From: CAYNND01 sp964528735
GTDB taxonomy: Bacteria; Patescibacteriota; Minisyncoccia; Phycocordibacterales; UBA2100
Assembly (NCBI GenBank): GCA_964528735.1
Contig: CAZGUV010000002.1
Span: 19,898-83,897 of the forward strand
Direction: 5' to 3'
DNA length: 64,000 bases
Under the pieces are notes generated by a model that saw only the letters and a list, made by a program, of their open reading frames with translations, was not told the origin of the DNA and ran no database searches. How positions within the stretch are numbered: the stretch's first letter is position 1; each line of letters opens with the position of its first letter. Shown here in pieces: positions 1-7,896 of this stretch. A program made the translations under genes and the position numbers.

Positions 1-323
1 GCTGTAGCGTAGTCATCGAGTTGCTGCTGTATGATTGAGTTTGCTCGGGAGCGAGTTGTCCCTTTAAAGATGCCGTCGTTCGGTCGAATGGCATTCTTTT
101 CTTGAAATTTCTGCACTGCCTTTGCGGTCGATGTATCATAGATACCAAGGAGTGGTCCATCATAGTATCGTTCTGCTTTCAGAAATTTTTGAAGCACGAT
201 AACGGCGACTTCATTTTTTACTCCAGGATGTAAATCCACTGGAAAGAGGAGGCGTTGCTGTGCAGACACACTTGAAGCGCTCCAGAGCAGCAAAAAAAGT
301 CCGAGCATAATCCCTGTTCGCAT
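1..323 (-). CDS. Secreted peptidoglycan-binding-domain protein (3' end outside window)
   Basis: The frame opens with ATG at 321-323 and runs off the left edge with no stop, so only about 107 N-terminal residues are visible. Residues 1-21 look like a signal peptide (MRTGIMLGLFLLLWSASSVSA) with an SA|QQ cleavage point. Residues about 35-95 resemble a peptidoglycan-binding domain of the PG_binding_1 type: VIVLQKFLKAE, a G-x-YDTSTAKAVQKFQEK core and a GIFKGTTR turn. Such domains usually target a wall enzyme to peptidoglycan, but any catalytic part lies outside. The gene is divergent from the small membrane protein gene to its right. The fold call is fairly sure; the function is open. Confidence 0.7.
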   Translation of the reverse strand, partial: MRTGIMLGLFLLLWSASSVSAQQRLLFPVDLHPGVKNEVAVIVLQKFLKAERYYDGPLLGIYDTSTAKAVQKFQEKNAIRPNDGIFKGTTRSRANSIIQQQLDDYAT

Positions 324-384
324 AGACTCAGTATAGCAAGTCGCGTCATCACCGGTGAAGATAATGCACAACCGTGCGATTCTA

Positions 385-413
385 TTGACATATAGTGCAT
401 TCATACGCATAAT
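385..413 (+). promoter_or_regulatory. Sigma70-type promoter
   Basis: A perfect -35 hexamer TTGACA at 385-390 is followed by a 17-base spacer and a -10 hexamer CATAAT at 408-413. Transcription would start near 420, just before the small membrane protein gene. It is one of the clearest consensus promoters in the window. Confidence 0.6.
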
Positions 414-430
414 ATATAAATCAAATCTTG

Positions 431-712
431 ATGCCCGTAAGGCGCAACTCATTACTCCGTGAATTGCGCCTCATGGCCACAGTGGTCTATGAGGAGAAAG
501 TTGAAAGCGAAATGCACATTCTGGTTGCCGGATGCTGGGCACTGGGAGGTATCTTCCTTCATCAGGCATGGCTGAACGTCAGAGCTAAGAGGGAAGGAGT
601 GGCGTTCCTATTCACACTCGTCGGACTGTTGCTCCTTTTTGCACCTGCAGTTCTCACAGTCGATCGCTTCTGCGCTGCTGTGATGGATATCCAGTTGCAT
701 CTTCGGCAATAA
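431..712 (+). CDS. Small two-helix membrane protein, unknown function
   Basis: This encodes a 93-residue protein from the ATG at 431; an in-frame ATG at 473 is an alternative start. Two hydrophobic stretches (around HILVAGCWALGGIFLHQAW and VAFLFTLVGLLLLFAPAVL) are separated by a short basic loop, suggesting a hairpin in the membrane. No family is recognised. A consensus promoter lies directly upstream and a hairpin follows the stop, so it looks like a single-gene transcript. No clear Shine-Dalgarno sequence precedes either start. Confidence 0.5.
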   Translation: MPVRRNSLLRELRLMATVVYEEKVESEMHILVAGCWALGGIFLHQAWLNVRAKREGVAFLFTLVGLLLLFAPAVLTVDRFCAAVMDIQLHLRQ

Positions 713-731
713 GTTCACAAGTCTCAGCAAG

Positions 732-762
732 TGGCGGATCACGACTGAGGTCGAATCCGCCA
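732..762 (+). terminator. Probable terminator hairpin
   Basis: An 8-bp perfect stem (TGGCGGAT 732-739 with ATCCGCCA 755-762) has a 15-base loop and is followed by TTTCTAAT. It lies 20 bases after the stop of the small membrane protein gene. The T-run is short, so efficiency is uncertain. Confidence 0.45.
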
Positions 763-984
763 TTTCTAATACATGTGAGCTTTTTGAAATTGTGAGTTTC
801 CTCTTGAAATGTAACAATCCGTTTTGTTCATTTTTGTACTGCCGAACGCGAATTTAGTCAGCTAGAACACTCAAGTTGATTAGAAGACAACAATCTGGGT
901 GTGAATTGCATAAATACGGCCCAGAATATGCATTTTCTCTAGTTGATCGACTTTCGTCACAACAGAGAGTAGAATTATAGGGTT

Positions 985-1827
985 ATGAGTGCAACCGCGT
1001 ACCTTATATTCATAGACGATTCTGCTGAGGGCATCAGCCGTTTAACACTTGACGACGTAGCAGAAAAAATTGGCGACACCGAGGCTGACCATCTTATTCT
1101 AATTATCGAGTCGGGTGGTGGCGATCCATCTCCGGCCGTTTCAATAATGAACTTACTTGATAGCCGTTTCAAGCGAATATCAACCGTTGTTCCAAGATAT
1201 GCTAAAAGTGCGGCTACGCTTATGTCGCTCGGTACAGATGAGATTTACATGAACCCAAGATCTGCTCTTGGCCCACTCGATTTACAAATTGAACATCACA
1301 GAGACGGTTCACGAATCAGTGCTCTAGACATAAGAAATACAGTCACCTCTATTTCTGCATTAGTTGATGCACTTGCAAAACTAAAATACAAAACTTTGCG
1401 AGAAAGAGAGATTTCGGCACTCGAATCTTCGAGGCTTGCTCTGCAAAACTCTAGCGATCTAATCGAACCTATCTTGAGGCAAGTAGACCCATATCACCTC
1501 CAAAAAGCAGAAAGAGGTCTTAACGTTGGAAGGATGTATGCAATTAAGATGCTTCAGAAACGCATGATTAAAAACAAAGGGCTGGCAGAACGAGTTGCAA
1601 GGTCTTTAGTTGATGATTTTCCAGCACATGATTATTGCATCTACTTTGATGATGCAATGAAGCTTGGCCTAAAAGTGTCTGAGTTAAAAGACTTGTCTGT
1701 CTGGGGATCCCACTTGAAGAAAAAGTACGAAGCAGTAAAAACCATGTCATATTATATCGAATTTGGTATAATGAGCGGTAATGAAAACCCTGATGGCAAA
1801 AAAACGAAGAATAGGCCTTCCAAATAA
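985..1827 (+). CDS. SDH_sah/SppA-like serine protease, ClpP fold
   Basis: The 280-residue protein resembles the serine dehydrogenase proteinase (SDH_sah) branch of the ClpP/crotonase fold. LILIIESGGGDPSPA (about 38-51) forms the oxyanion-side glycine loop, and YAKSAATLMSLG (72-83) carries the expected nucleophile Ser75, followed by DEIYMNPRSALGPLDLQI, the segment that follows the nucleophile helix in this family. No signal peptide is evident, so it should act in the cytoplasm or at the inner membrane face. ATG at 985 is preceded by a purine-rich ATAGGG. The last 50 residues are charged and probably a tail. The substrate is unknown. Confidence 0.75.
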   Translation: MSATAYLIFIDDSAEGISRLTLDDVAEKIGDTEADHLILIIESGGGDPSPAVSIMNLLDSRFKRISTVVPRYAKSAATLMSLGTDEIYMNPRSALGPLDLQIEHHRDGSRISALDIRNTVTSISALVDALAKLKYKTLREREISALESSRLALQNSSDLIEPILRQVDPYHLQKAERGLNVGRMYAIKMLQKRMIKNKGLAERVARSLVDDFPAHDYCIYFDDAMKLGLKVSELKDLSVWGSHLKKKYEAVKTMSYYIEFGIMSGNENPDGKKTKNRPSK

Positions 1828-1828
1828 T

Positions 1829-1972
1829 ATGCCCGACAGAAAAATAATTTCTGATGAGAGCGCGCAGATTGCGAAAGAGTGGTTTGATGCGGCGGTTAAC
1901 AGAGATCAGATTGCCGGCAGTCCTGCATCTGCAAGTCGCAAAGAGAAAGACAAGGCTGTTGAAAAAAAGTGA
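1829..1972 (+). CDS. Small charged hypothetical protein
   Basis: This encodes a 47-residue charged protein whose ATG lies one base after the stop of the protease gene, suggesting translational coupling. An in-frame ATG at 1793 inside the upstream gene is a longer alternative. The C-terminus is lysine/glutamate-rich (SRKEKDKAVEKK). No family is recognised; the call rests on an open frame and tight spacing only. Confidence 0.35.
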   Translation: MPDRKIISDESAQIAKEWFDAAVNRDQIAGSPASASRKEKDKAVEKK

Positions 1973-2025
1973 TTAGCATGGGCGTTGACATTCGACTCGA
2001 CCCGCGATCTGATATTGTATTGTTA

Positions 2026-2496
2026 TTAAAATAACCATCGACTTGACTCCTGAAGCAGCCACGGTATTGCTGCGCCGGCACCTATTCCCAACAAAAGAGT
2101 TACAAGTTGAGAATACTCTTTCAGTACTACTTCAATATAGACAAGGGGTTTAACAAAGCGCCTGCCCTCTCGTGTTACAATAAAAAATCCGTCGAAAGTG
2201 TTAGAAAGGGTAATTGCTTGAAGATACTTTCGCTCGATGGCTTCTGAAATCGCATCATCCAAACGCGTCAATCGGATTTTTGCTTGCGCAGGCGTCTCCG
2301 ATGAAGGTTCGCAATGAGCAATACTGAGTATGTAACGCTTCAAAGTATGCAGAAATGGCTCTGCAAAATGCTTTTCATTGCACATATGCATTTTAAAGCT
2401 CAGTTGAGATAATTTTTGATCGACACCATTGTTCCGTTCAAATAGAACGTTTTTGTATTCAATTGCCGTCTTGATTACCATTCGAACATCCCACAT
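2026..2496 (-). CDS. Hypothetical protein with C-terminal membrane anchor
   Basis: The protein has 156 residues from ATG at 2496. The first 125 residues are soluble and mixed helix/strand, including GFFIVTREGRRFVKPL, which could be a winged-helix wing. A hydrophobic segment, VTLLLGIGAGAAIPWLL, near the C-terminus suggests a single tail anchor. It converges with the small gene ending at 1972. No family is recognised. Confidence 0.5.
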   Translation of the reverse strand: MWDVRMVIKTAIEYKNVLFERNNGVDQKLSQLSFKMHMCNEKHFAEPFLHTLKRYILSIAHCEPSSETPAQAKIRLTRLDDAISEAIERKYLQAITLSNTFDGFFIVTREGRRFVKPLVYIEVVLKEYSQLVTLLLGIGAGAAIPWLLQESSRWLF

Positions 2497-2970
2497 TTTA
2501 GAATTGTATCACATCGCGATTCTTGCAGAATTATTGAAATCGATATCGTGTCGTTCTTTTGCTCGTGGAGAAGAGTGCGGCGGGGGAGAGGAACCCGCAC
2601 CGTTCTCACGGACGCATGTTGAGGCTGTCTGCGTTGTCGCTGGTCTTCTTGTGTTACGTGCTCGAGCGAAACACCTTTCGTGCAGTACTCGCGGACAAGG
2701 CCCTTGAAGTTCTTGTTGCCTCCGGATTGTGGTGTTGTTACATTTCAGATGAGAATTCACCAAGCACAAAAAGCACCCCCAGAGACCCCCCTAGAGTAGG
2801 GCTTTTTGCGATGTGTAGAACGTCGCACAATATATCTTTTGCGACACTGTAGGCTGAGAAAGGGGGCTCAACCGCGTAGATTCGCATATCTGCGTATCCC
2901 GCCTATTTCTGCTTTTTGTGCTTTTGCGTGTACAGATATATTTATTCTTATTTTCTTTGAAATATTTTCT
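2497..2970. other. 474-bp stretch without a convincing gene
   Basis: Open frames on both strands here have unnatural composition (arginine- and cysteine-rich, no domain) and no supporting start signals. A short hairpin at 2822-2845 (GTCGCA/TGCGAC) and a terminator-like hairpin at 2789-2807 are present. The first half (about 2560-2720) is more GC-rich than the flanks. No tRNA, tmRNA, SRP RNA or RNase P RNA signature was found on either strand. Confidence 0.5.
2789..2807 (+). terminator. Terminator-like hairpin
   Basis: CCCTA (2789-2793) pairs with TAGGG (2797-2801), directly followed by CTTTTTG. An outer AAAAAGC at 2768-2774 can also pair with GCTTTTT at 2801-2807. If real, some transcript crosses the otherwise gene-free stretch before it. 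Confidence 0.4.
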
Positions 2971-3294
2971 CTACTTCACTTCCCCTAGATATGGCAATGG
3001 TAATCCGTAGATGTACGGATCATGACTGTCACGGATATCTCTCCGAGCACTCCTGTACTGGTTCGACTTCATACTTGACCCAAGCATCACGATAGATGCT
3101 CCATAGAGGCCTTTGAGTTTTTGGACGGCTTCAGAAATCATTTGAGAGGTATCTAGGTACGTTGCGTTATCTCCAAAGAGGTCGTTTTGTACGAGGGCTG
3201 TAGGAATACATCCTTGTATGGTGATGCCAGTCGCCTTGTATGCGGTCCCAGGCACCCAGAGCTTTTCAAATAGAGGTTGAATAGCTCTTATGAT
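2971..3294 (-). pseudogene. umuC: Y-family DNA polymerase, C-terminal piece (gene split by gap)
   Basis: Reading on the minus strand from the N-gap, the frame gives IIRAIQPLFEKLWVPGTAYK, ATGITIQGCIP and NDLFGDN, then about 70 more residues to the stop at 2971. This matches the C-terminal region of UmuC-type polymerases (an R-Y-K-x-G-V/I block followed by Q-x-x-LF). With the N-terminal piece at 3448-4302 it gives 392 residues, about 24 fewer than a UmuC-length protein. The gene was therefore probably intact in the organism, and the missing segment corresponds to the gap and foreign insert between them. The apparent ATG at 3255 is internal, not a true start. Confidence 0.8.
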
Positions 3295-3304
3295 NNNNNN
3301 NNNN
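3295..3304. other. Assembly gap (10 N)
   Basis: Exactly ten N bases, a common placeholder length for a scaffold join of unknown size. It sits inside the polymerase gene, directly beside a compositionally foreign fragment. Confidence 0.98.
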
Positions 3305-3447
3305 GGACATAAGTATCGCGCCCGGATCCACCGCGCAGCGTATCGGTCGTGCCATCGCCGCTGCCGCCGTCCAGCGTGTCGTCGCCCGCGTCACCGTCAA
3401 GGCGGTTCGCCACCTGGCTGCCAATCAGCGTATCGTCGGCCGAGGGG
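3305..3447. other. Foreign GC-rich RTX-repeat fragment, probable misassembly
   Basis: About 143 bases of clearly higher GC than everything around it. On the minus strand one frame reads SADDTLIGS, NRLDGDAGDDTLDGGSGDG and DTLRGGSGRDTYV, which are calcium-binding RTX (hemolysin-type) nonapeptide repeats. Neither edge has a natural gene boundary: the right edge fuses mid-codon context with the polymerase after FLKT, the left edge is the N gap. The length resembles a single short sequencing read. A contaminating read or contig end joined by the scaffolder explains it better than biological insertion. Confidence 0.8.
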
Positions 3448-4302
3448 AGTCTTAAGGAATATGCTCGCATGTTTTCCAGCGACGTGCAGGTCGTTCAGTC
3501 GCTCACCTGCAACCTCGATGTTTTTAGAAAGTTCCGAAAAAACGAACGAACGTTCTTTCGAATAAGTCCCGAATGAGCGTGTTGATTCTACGGACTTTTG
3601 GTACTCACGACTCGAGCGAGTTTCAAAACGCTTCATTCCTCGGAGCTCATCTTGCAGCTCGAGCACCCCTTTTACATCGAGGCCGTCGAGTTCGTCACGT
3701 GTAGCATCACGAAATGCTCGCGCCGTGTAGATGTTGAGCTTCATGAGTTTCGGAGCGAGTGCCCTCCCTATCCCCCAGACATCATGGACCGATATACTTT
3801 CAAGAAATGCAGTCTCTTTGTCTTCTGGTACATACGTGAGCCCATACGGCTTTTTATGCTTTGAACCGAGCTTTGCAAGTGCTTTTGTGCGTGCGATGCC
3901 GCACGAATATGTCACGCCGAGAGAGTCACGGAGTTCTTTTTGTATCTTTGATACATAGGCGACAACTTCAGATTCGGGGATATGAAAAAGGTCCACAAAG
4001 CACTCGTCGATACTGTAACGCTCGACTACGGGGCTGTATTTTTTGAGTATCGAGTAACAGCTCTGTGAGATGTGTTCATAGAGGTCAAAGTGTGAAGGTA
4101 CTACGGCGACTGAGTTGCCGTGTATTTCTCGTATTTGAAATACGGGCATACCTCGGACGATTCCTACTTTCTTTGCTTCTTGGTTCATCGCAGTTGCGAT
4201 ACCACGGTCCTCACCGACCACGACAGGCTTACCACGTAAATCTCGCCTGCGAAGTAATTCGCAGGCAGCGAAGAATCCATCACCATCAAGATGTAAAATC
4301 AT
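3448..4302 (-). pseudogene. umuC: Y-family DNA polymerase, N-terminal piece (translesion synthesis)
   Basis: From ATG at 4302 the first 285 residues are intact polymerase: MILHLDGDGFFAACE with a catalytic aspartate, YSIDECFVDL with the second acidic pair, the helix-hairpin-helix block HDVWGIGRALAPKL, and STRSFGTYSKERSF at the little-finger boundary. The overall pattern is closer to UmuC than to DinB. After residue 285 (FLKT) the reading frame enters the foreign fragment and ends artificially. The gene starts two bases after the LexA-like gene, so the pair should be one SOS operon. A copy of the SOS-box sequence lies inside this coding region at 3543-3556. Confidence 0.85.
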
Positions 4303-4304
4303 AC

Positions 4305-4949
4305 TTAGTATTTACGAATAACACCTCGCACAATCGCTGCGATAGTAAGCTTTTCTTTTGGTCGGAGGTCTGGGTATTCGTCGTTTGCTGCTTCGAGGTA
4401 GTAGCCTTTACTGTTTCGTCGAAGATATTTAAGAGTCCAGTCACCATCAATCTCAGCGACAACAATAGAGCCGACGGGCGCAGTCGTCGCGCGCTCTGCG
4501 ATAACCATGTCGCCTTCGTTTATCCCTGCATCTTTCATCGAGTGACCTTTTACTTTGAGCATAAATGACGCTTCGCGTTTCGGTATGAGCCATTCGTCGA
4601 GTGAGACGGTGTCGAGTAATGATTCTTCTGCAGGTGTCGGGAAACCAGCCTCAATCAATCCGAGCATCTTCAGCTCGCCTATCGGGGATGGTCGTGAGGT
4701 CTTTTGAGAAACAGTGTGTACCGGAAGTGATTTCTGAGAATCTGATTTTGGTATGAGTTTGCCTACACGGTCACGCTCCAGAAACCCTAGAACAATGAGC
4801 TCACGAATATAACGGTACGCAGTATCTTTAGACTTCACACCAAGAACTTTCACAGCTTCTTGGTATGAAGGCATGCGTCGATGCACTCGATAAAATGCAT
4901 CGAGCTTTCTAAACTGATCAGCACTTTCCTTGTTCGCCTTGCGGGGCAT
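4305..4949 (-). CDS. lexA: LexA/UmuD-like SOS repressor (S24 autopeptidase)
   Basis: The 214-residue protein joins an N-terminal winged-helix/HTH region (about 8-65) to a LexA/UmuD S24 peptidase domain. The self-cleavage site is Ala101-Gly102 (IEAGFPTPAEE), the nucleophile is Ser137 in GHSMKDAGI and the general base is Lys174 in GDWTLKYL. The peptidase part looks closer to UmuD than to classical LexA. An SOS box lies 14 bases upstream of the start, implying autoregulation, and the gene is followed directly by the UmuC-type polymerase. One protein may serve as both repressor and UmuD-like partner; that double role is inference. Confidence 0.85.
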   Translation of the reverse strand: MPRKANKESADQFRKLDAFYRVHRRMPSYQEAVKVLGVKSKDTAYRYIRELIVLGFLERDRVGKLIPKSDSQKSLPVHTVSQKTSRPSPIGELKMLGLIEAGFPTPAEESLLDTVSLDEWLIPKREASFMLKVKGHSMKDAGINEGDMVIAERATTAPVGSIVVAEIDGDWTLKYLRRNSKGYYLEAANDEYPDLRPKEKLTIAAIVRGVIRKY

Positions 4950-4962
4950 ATCTCTAGCGTAT

Positions 4963-4976
4963 CGAACGAACGTTCT
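4963..4976. promoter_or_regulatory. SOS box (LexA operator, Gram-positive type)
   Basis: The sequence CGAACGAACGTTCT fits the Bacillus-type SOS consensus CGAACRNRYGTTYC at 13 of 14 positions and contains an exact GAAC-N4-GTTC. It lies just upstream of the LexA-like start. The same 16 bases (CGAACGAACGTTCTTT) occur again inside the polymerase gene. Confidence 0.75.
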
Positions 4977-4990
4977 TTATGCAATCAAAA

Positions 4991-5016
4991 AAAGACCCAT
5001 CTGTGGATAGGTCTTT
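4991..5016 (-). terminator. Terminator
   Basis: AAAGACC (4991-4997) pairs with GGTCTTT (5010-5016), extended by ATC/GAT inside. On the minus strand the stem is followed by a long T run (complement of the A-rich 4987-4993). It ends the helicase/hypothetical transcript and separates it from the LexA operon. Confidence 0.75.
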
Positions 5017-5021
5017 GAGGG

Positions 5022-5324
5022 CTACCAGGTGCTTGAAATAAGCCGTCCTTTTTGGTGTGCGCTTGCGAGGTCACGCTTGATGTCAGCAAGACCTACCTTT
5101 CTACCTTCGTCACGCAAGATGGTTTGTATCTCGCTTGCGATACCATCCATGACCGCAGCATCCCCATGAGTTGTATCTATCTGAGTCTGAGCATACCGCT
5201 TCAATGCATCACGCATTTTCGCGTTGTTTTCACCGGAAATAAAATTAGTAAGACGTATGAAGTCATCTATACCTTGTGAAGGTGTGTCAGACTGCTCGCC
5301 AGCACCACGTTTTCCAAAAGTCAT
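5022..5324 (-). CDS. Hypothetical protein downstream of helicase
   Basis: The protein has 100 residues from ATG at 5324, four bases after the helicase stop, so the two are probably co-transcribed. It is helical and polar, with FIRLTNFISGENNAKMRDALKR and IASEIQTILRDEGRKVGLADI; no domain is recognised and there is no signal peptide. The helicase partner suggests a DNA- or nucleotide-related accessory role, but that is context only. Confidence 0.55.
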   Translation of the reverse strand: MTFGKRGAGEQSDTPSQGIDDFIRLTNFISGENNAKMRDALKRYAQTQIDTTHGDAAVMDGIASEIQTILRDEGRKVGLADIKRDLASAHQKGRLISSTW

Positions 5325-5328
5325 ACAA

Positions 5329-7041
5329 CTATTGTGCTTCTTTTTTGAGGAAACGCAACAGACGGACCAAGCGCACTTCGTCAAAGTCACTTTTTACTTT
5401 TTCACGTTCAAGATGCCGAAGGACCGGTGTCAGTTTGATACGAATACCCTCCCCCTCCCCTTTCTTCTCGGCGACATCAAGCGCGTGCAAGACTTTTTTG
5501 AGATGTGCGGGTTTTATGTATGGTGTGAAAAGTTTGTGAGGGAGATGTTCACCAGCGACAGCTGCCTTTTCTAGGTGAGTAAAGACGGTGCCAACGGTAA
5601 CATCCAAATGTTTTGCGATCGTCTCAAGAGATGTGCCGGTGAGGAATTCTGCAACGGTATGAGCCCACACTGGTTGCTTGGTCGTAACACGCTTCTTTTT
5701 TTGTGCTGCATCGCCGTGGATTGTGCCACCGGATTTTTTAATAAATGCATGGTGTCGTTCGGTGATTTCTTTTGTCGAAAGTGATGAGATTCGAGCCTCT
5801 GCATTTCGAGACATTTGGAGTAGCTTGTGGTCAAAGGTGATAATGCGTGGATGCATCCTGAGTGCGTCTCGAGAAAATCCAATAAGCGTGAGTCCGCTCA
5901 GAGATCGGACTCGTGAAAGCGCAACGTACCCCATTCCAGGGGCAAACGTTCGTGAGATATCTACGACGGCAGAATCGAGACTCATGCCTTGGCTCTTATG
6001 CACTGTAATCGCCCATGCGAGGCGAAGTGGGAGCTGGGCAATACTTGCAATGGTTTTGCCCGAATCATTCTCCAGAGACCATTCTACGGCCTCTACGAGG
6101 AGTTTTGAGCCTGATTTAGTCTCAACATACGGGAAACCCTGTGCAGAGAAGCCAGTTACTACGCCTTGCGTGCCGTTCATGTACCCCTTGTCTGGGTTGT
6201 TTTTCACAAAGAGTACCTGAGCGCCTTCTTTGAGGGTCAGCACTTCTGGAGCAAGACATCCACGCTTGAGTATCTCGATGTGGCGCTCTTTCCCTTTGGT
6301 AAACATTTTGTATGACTCGCTTTGTCCTGAAAGCGCATTCAAACGTTTCTCGTTCTCTGCATCAACATTGACGTTGTGGGTGTAGATGCGCGTTGTAGTC
6401 TCATCAAGCTCGATAGTCTCATCATCTTGGTGACGTTCTTGAAGATACGTGAGATGGTCGTCGGTCAATGTGAGAGAGCGCATCGCATTGAGTATTTCAA
6501 TAAAATTGCGGTCGTGTTGCCGGTACTGCTCGTGGAGGTAACACACGGCAGGTTTGAGTTCGCTCCATGCACGCGCGTCGATGGCAAGAGATTCTCCACC
6601 TTGCGAGACTGGAGGTAATTGAAACAAATCTCCACACAGCACAATCTGCATACCACCAAATGGAGCTTCGTTTCGTCGCATTTGCTTTGCAACTGCATTT
6701 AGTGTGTCGAGAAACGTGCCTGAGAGCATCGATATCTCGTCGATGATGAGCACTGAAGTACGTTGGTATCTGTCATAGATGTGCTTACGTGACTCGAGTG
6801 CATCAAGTTCGTACATATTGAGGGTGTCTCGCGCTCCTATCCCTGACCAGGCGTGAATGGTCGTCCCTCCGATATGTGTCGCAGCAATACCCGTGGATGC
6901 GGTCACCGCATGAGGTATTCCATGTGCCTGCAGGTATGAGATATACGCCCTGAGGGTATGACTTTTGCCTGTACCAGCACCGCCCGTGAGAAAGACACTC
7001 GTTCCTATTTTTAGAATATTGAGAGCGTCCTTTTGTAACAT
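5329..7041 (-). CDS. PIF1/RecD-like DNA helicase with C-terminal HTH
   Basis: The 570-residue superfamily 1B helicase has Walker A GGAGTGKS (Lys26), Walker B VLIIDEISML (Asp101-Glu102), a motif III-like GDLFQLPPV, WAITVHKSQGMSLD (motif V region) and YVALSRVRSLSGL (motif VI). Residues about 455-520 form a helicase-associated HTH_40-like domain (TVAEFLTGTSLETIAKHLDV). The protein should unwind DNA 5' to 3' and may act at replication forks or G-quadruplexes. It lies just upstream of the SOS module; only a half SOS site (CGAAC) is visible near its start. Confidence 0.85.
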   Translation of the reverse strand: MLQKDALNILKIGTSVFLTGGAGTGKSHTLRAYISYLQAHGIPHAVTASTGIAATHIGGTTIHAWSGIGARDTLNMYELDALESRKHIYDRYQRTSVLIIDEISMLSGTFLDTLNAVAKQMRRNEAPFGGMQIVLCGDLFQLPPVSQGGESLAIDARAWSELKPAVCYLHEQYRQHDRNFIEILNAMRSLTLTDDHLTYLQERHQDDETIELDETTTRIYTHNVNVDAENEKRLNALSGQSESYKMFTKGKERHIEILKRGCLAPEVLTLKEGAQVLFVKNNPDKGYMNGTQGVVTGFSAQGFPYVETKSGSKLLVEAVEWSLENDSGKTIASIAQLPLRLAWAITVHKSQGMSLDSAVVDISRTFAPGMGYVALSRVRSLSGLTLIGFSRDALRMHPRIITFDHKLLQMSRNAEARISSLSTKEITERHHAFIKKSGGTIHGDAAQKKKRVTTKQPVWAHTVAEFLTGTSLETIAKHLDVTVGTVFTHLEKAAVAGEHLPHKLFTPYIKPAHLKKVLHALDVAEKKGEGEGIRIKLTPVLRHLEREKVKSDFDEVRLVRLLRFLKKEAQ

Positions 7042-7076
7042 CGAACGAGCATACCACGGAGGTACGCCTCTTTCAT

Positions 7077-7844
7077 TTAGAGGAGGTGCCGGGCCTTCAT
7101 GAGTGGGTGTAATATCTCCTCGTTGAAGCGCTTAAATATGTACCGGTATCCTACATCGCTGGGGTGGTAGCCATCCGCAGAAAAATAAATATCTGGGTGA
7201 CGCTTGAAGGGGTCTTCGTGTGTATCTTTCATGATGTGCAAAAAGGATATGTGTTCACCGGTGAATTGGTGTTTCAAGACTCTCTGGGCACGGTTGTTTA
7301 CCCACGAAATAATACGTCGAACTTTTTTTGTAATAATCGGGACCATGTCTGGATCGCCGATAGCCCAACACACCTCGTCTGAACGCGTGCGTAGCATCTC
7401 AGCGATACCCTTGAGCTTTTTTGTAAAGTGAAAGACGTGCAGATGAACAATATCGTTTGCACCGACGAATAGCAGTGTTGTATCAAAATGCTCTTCTTTG
7501 GGTATGTGAGCGAGAAGTTGCGGGATGTCAGTGGTGCGAGCACCGAACTTCCCTATCGCACGTACGTACACTTTGTCTTTGTAGGTATCGACAATGCGTC
7601 TATGTATTTTTGCTTCATGAGTTTTTGCGCCACATGAGAGAGCCATCGAGTCACCTATGATAAGTATCTTGACTGGTGCAAAAGGATTACCTAGCACTGC
7701 TTGAACTACGCTATCTGAAAATGCAGTGTCTTCAGGGTCAGTACTCAAAATATGTTTGTACAGGTGGTACATGAACGCTTCGGTATAGAAACGGTTGTAT
7801 TCAACAGAAAGTCCAAACAGAGATAGTGCGAGCAATTGCCACAT
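7077..7844 (-). CDS. SGNH/GDSL-family hydrolase
   Basis: The protein has 255 residues with all four SGNH blocks: GDSMALS with nucleophile Ser66, the block II glycine in IGKFGARTTDIPQL, GANDIVHL with Asn130, and DGYHPSDVGY carrying the Asp-x-x-His pair. The N-terminal 15 residues are hydrophobic but not a clean signal peptide. Family members are esterases, lipases or polysaccharide deacetylases; the sequence alone does not choose. It stands between the helicase and the M23 peptidase. Confidence 0.75.
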   Translation of the reverse strand: MWQLLALSLFGLSVEYNRFYTEAFMYHLYKHILSTDPEDTAFSDSVVQAVLGNPFAPVKILIIGDSMALSCGAKTHEAKIHRRIVDTYKDKVYVRAIGKFGARTTDIPQLLAHIPKEEHFDTTLLFVGANDIVHLHVFHFTKKLKGIAEMLRTRSDEVCWAIGDPDMVPIITKKVRRIISWVNNRAQRVLKHQFTGEHISFLHIMKDTHEDPFKRHPDIYFSADGYHPSDVGYRYIFKRFNEEILHPLMKARHLL

Positions 7845-7896
7845 AGGCTCTATGATAGCCTCTAATTGTCATCTCTGATGAGAGAGTGTGGAAAAT

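Noticed and set aside
736..765. tRNA-like T-arm (GGTCGAATCCGCC)
   Set aside because: The rest of a cloverleaf, the anticodon arm and a matching acceptor stem are absent; it is part of the terminator hairpin.
2509..2769. 86-codon open frame on the minus strand
   Set aside because: Arginine/cysteine-rich composition with no domain and no binding site; typical of chance frames in GC-richer DNA.
3305..3447. RTX/hemolysin toxin gene fragment gained by lateral transfer
   Set aside because: It has no start, stop or transfer signature, replaces part of a conserved gene, borders an N gap and is about one read long; misassembly is the simpler explanation.
4065..4568. 167-codon open frame on the plus strand
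   Set aside because: It is antisense to both the polymerase and LexA-like genes, whose conserved motifs are clear; composition is not protein-like.
5571..5882. 103-codon frame on the minus strand
   Set aside because: It lies wholly within the helicase gene in another frame and shows no domain.
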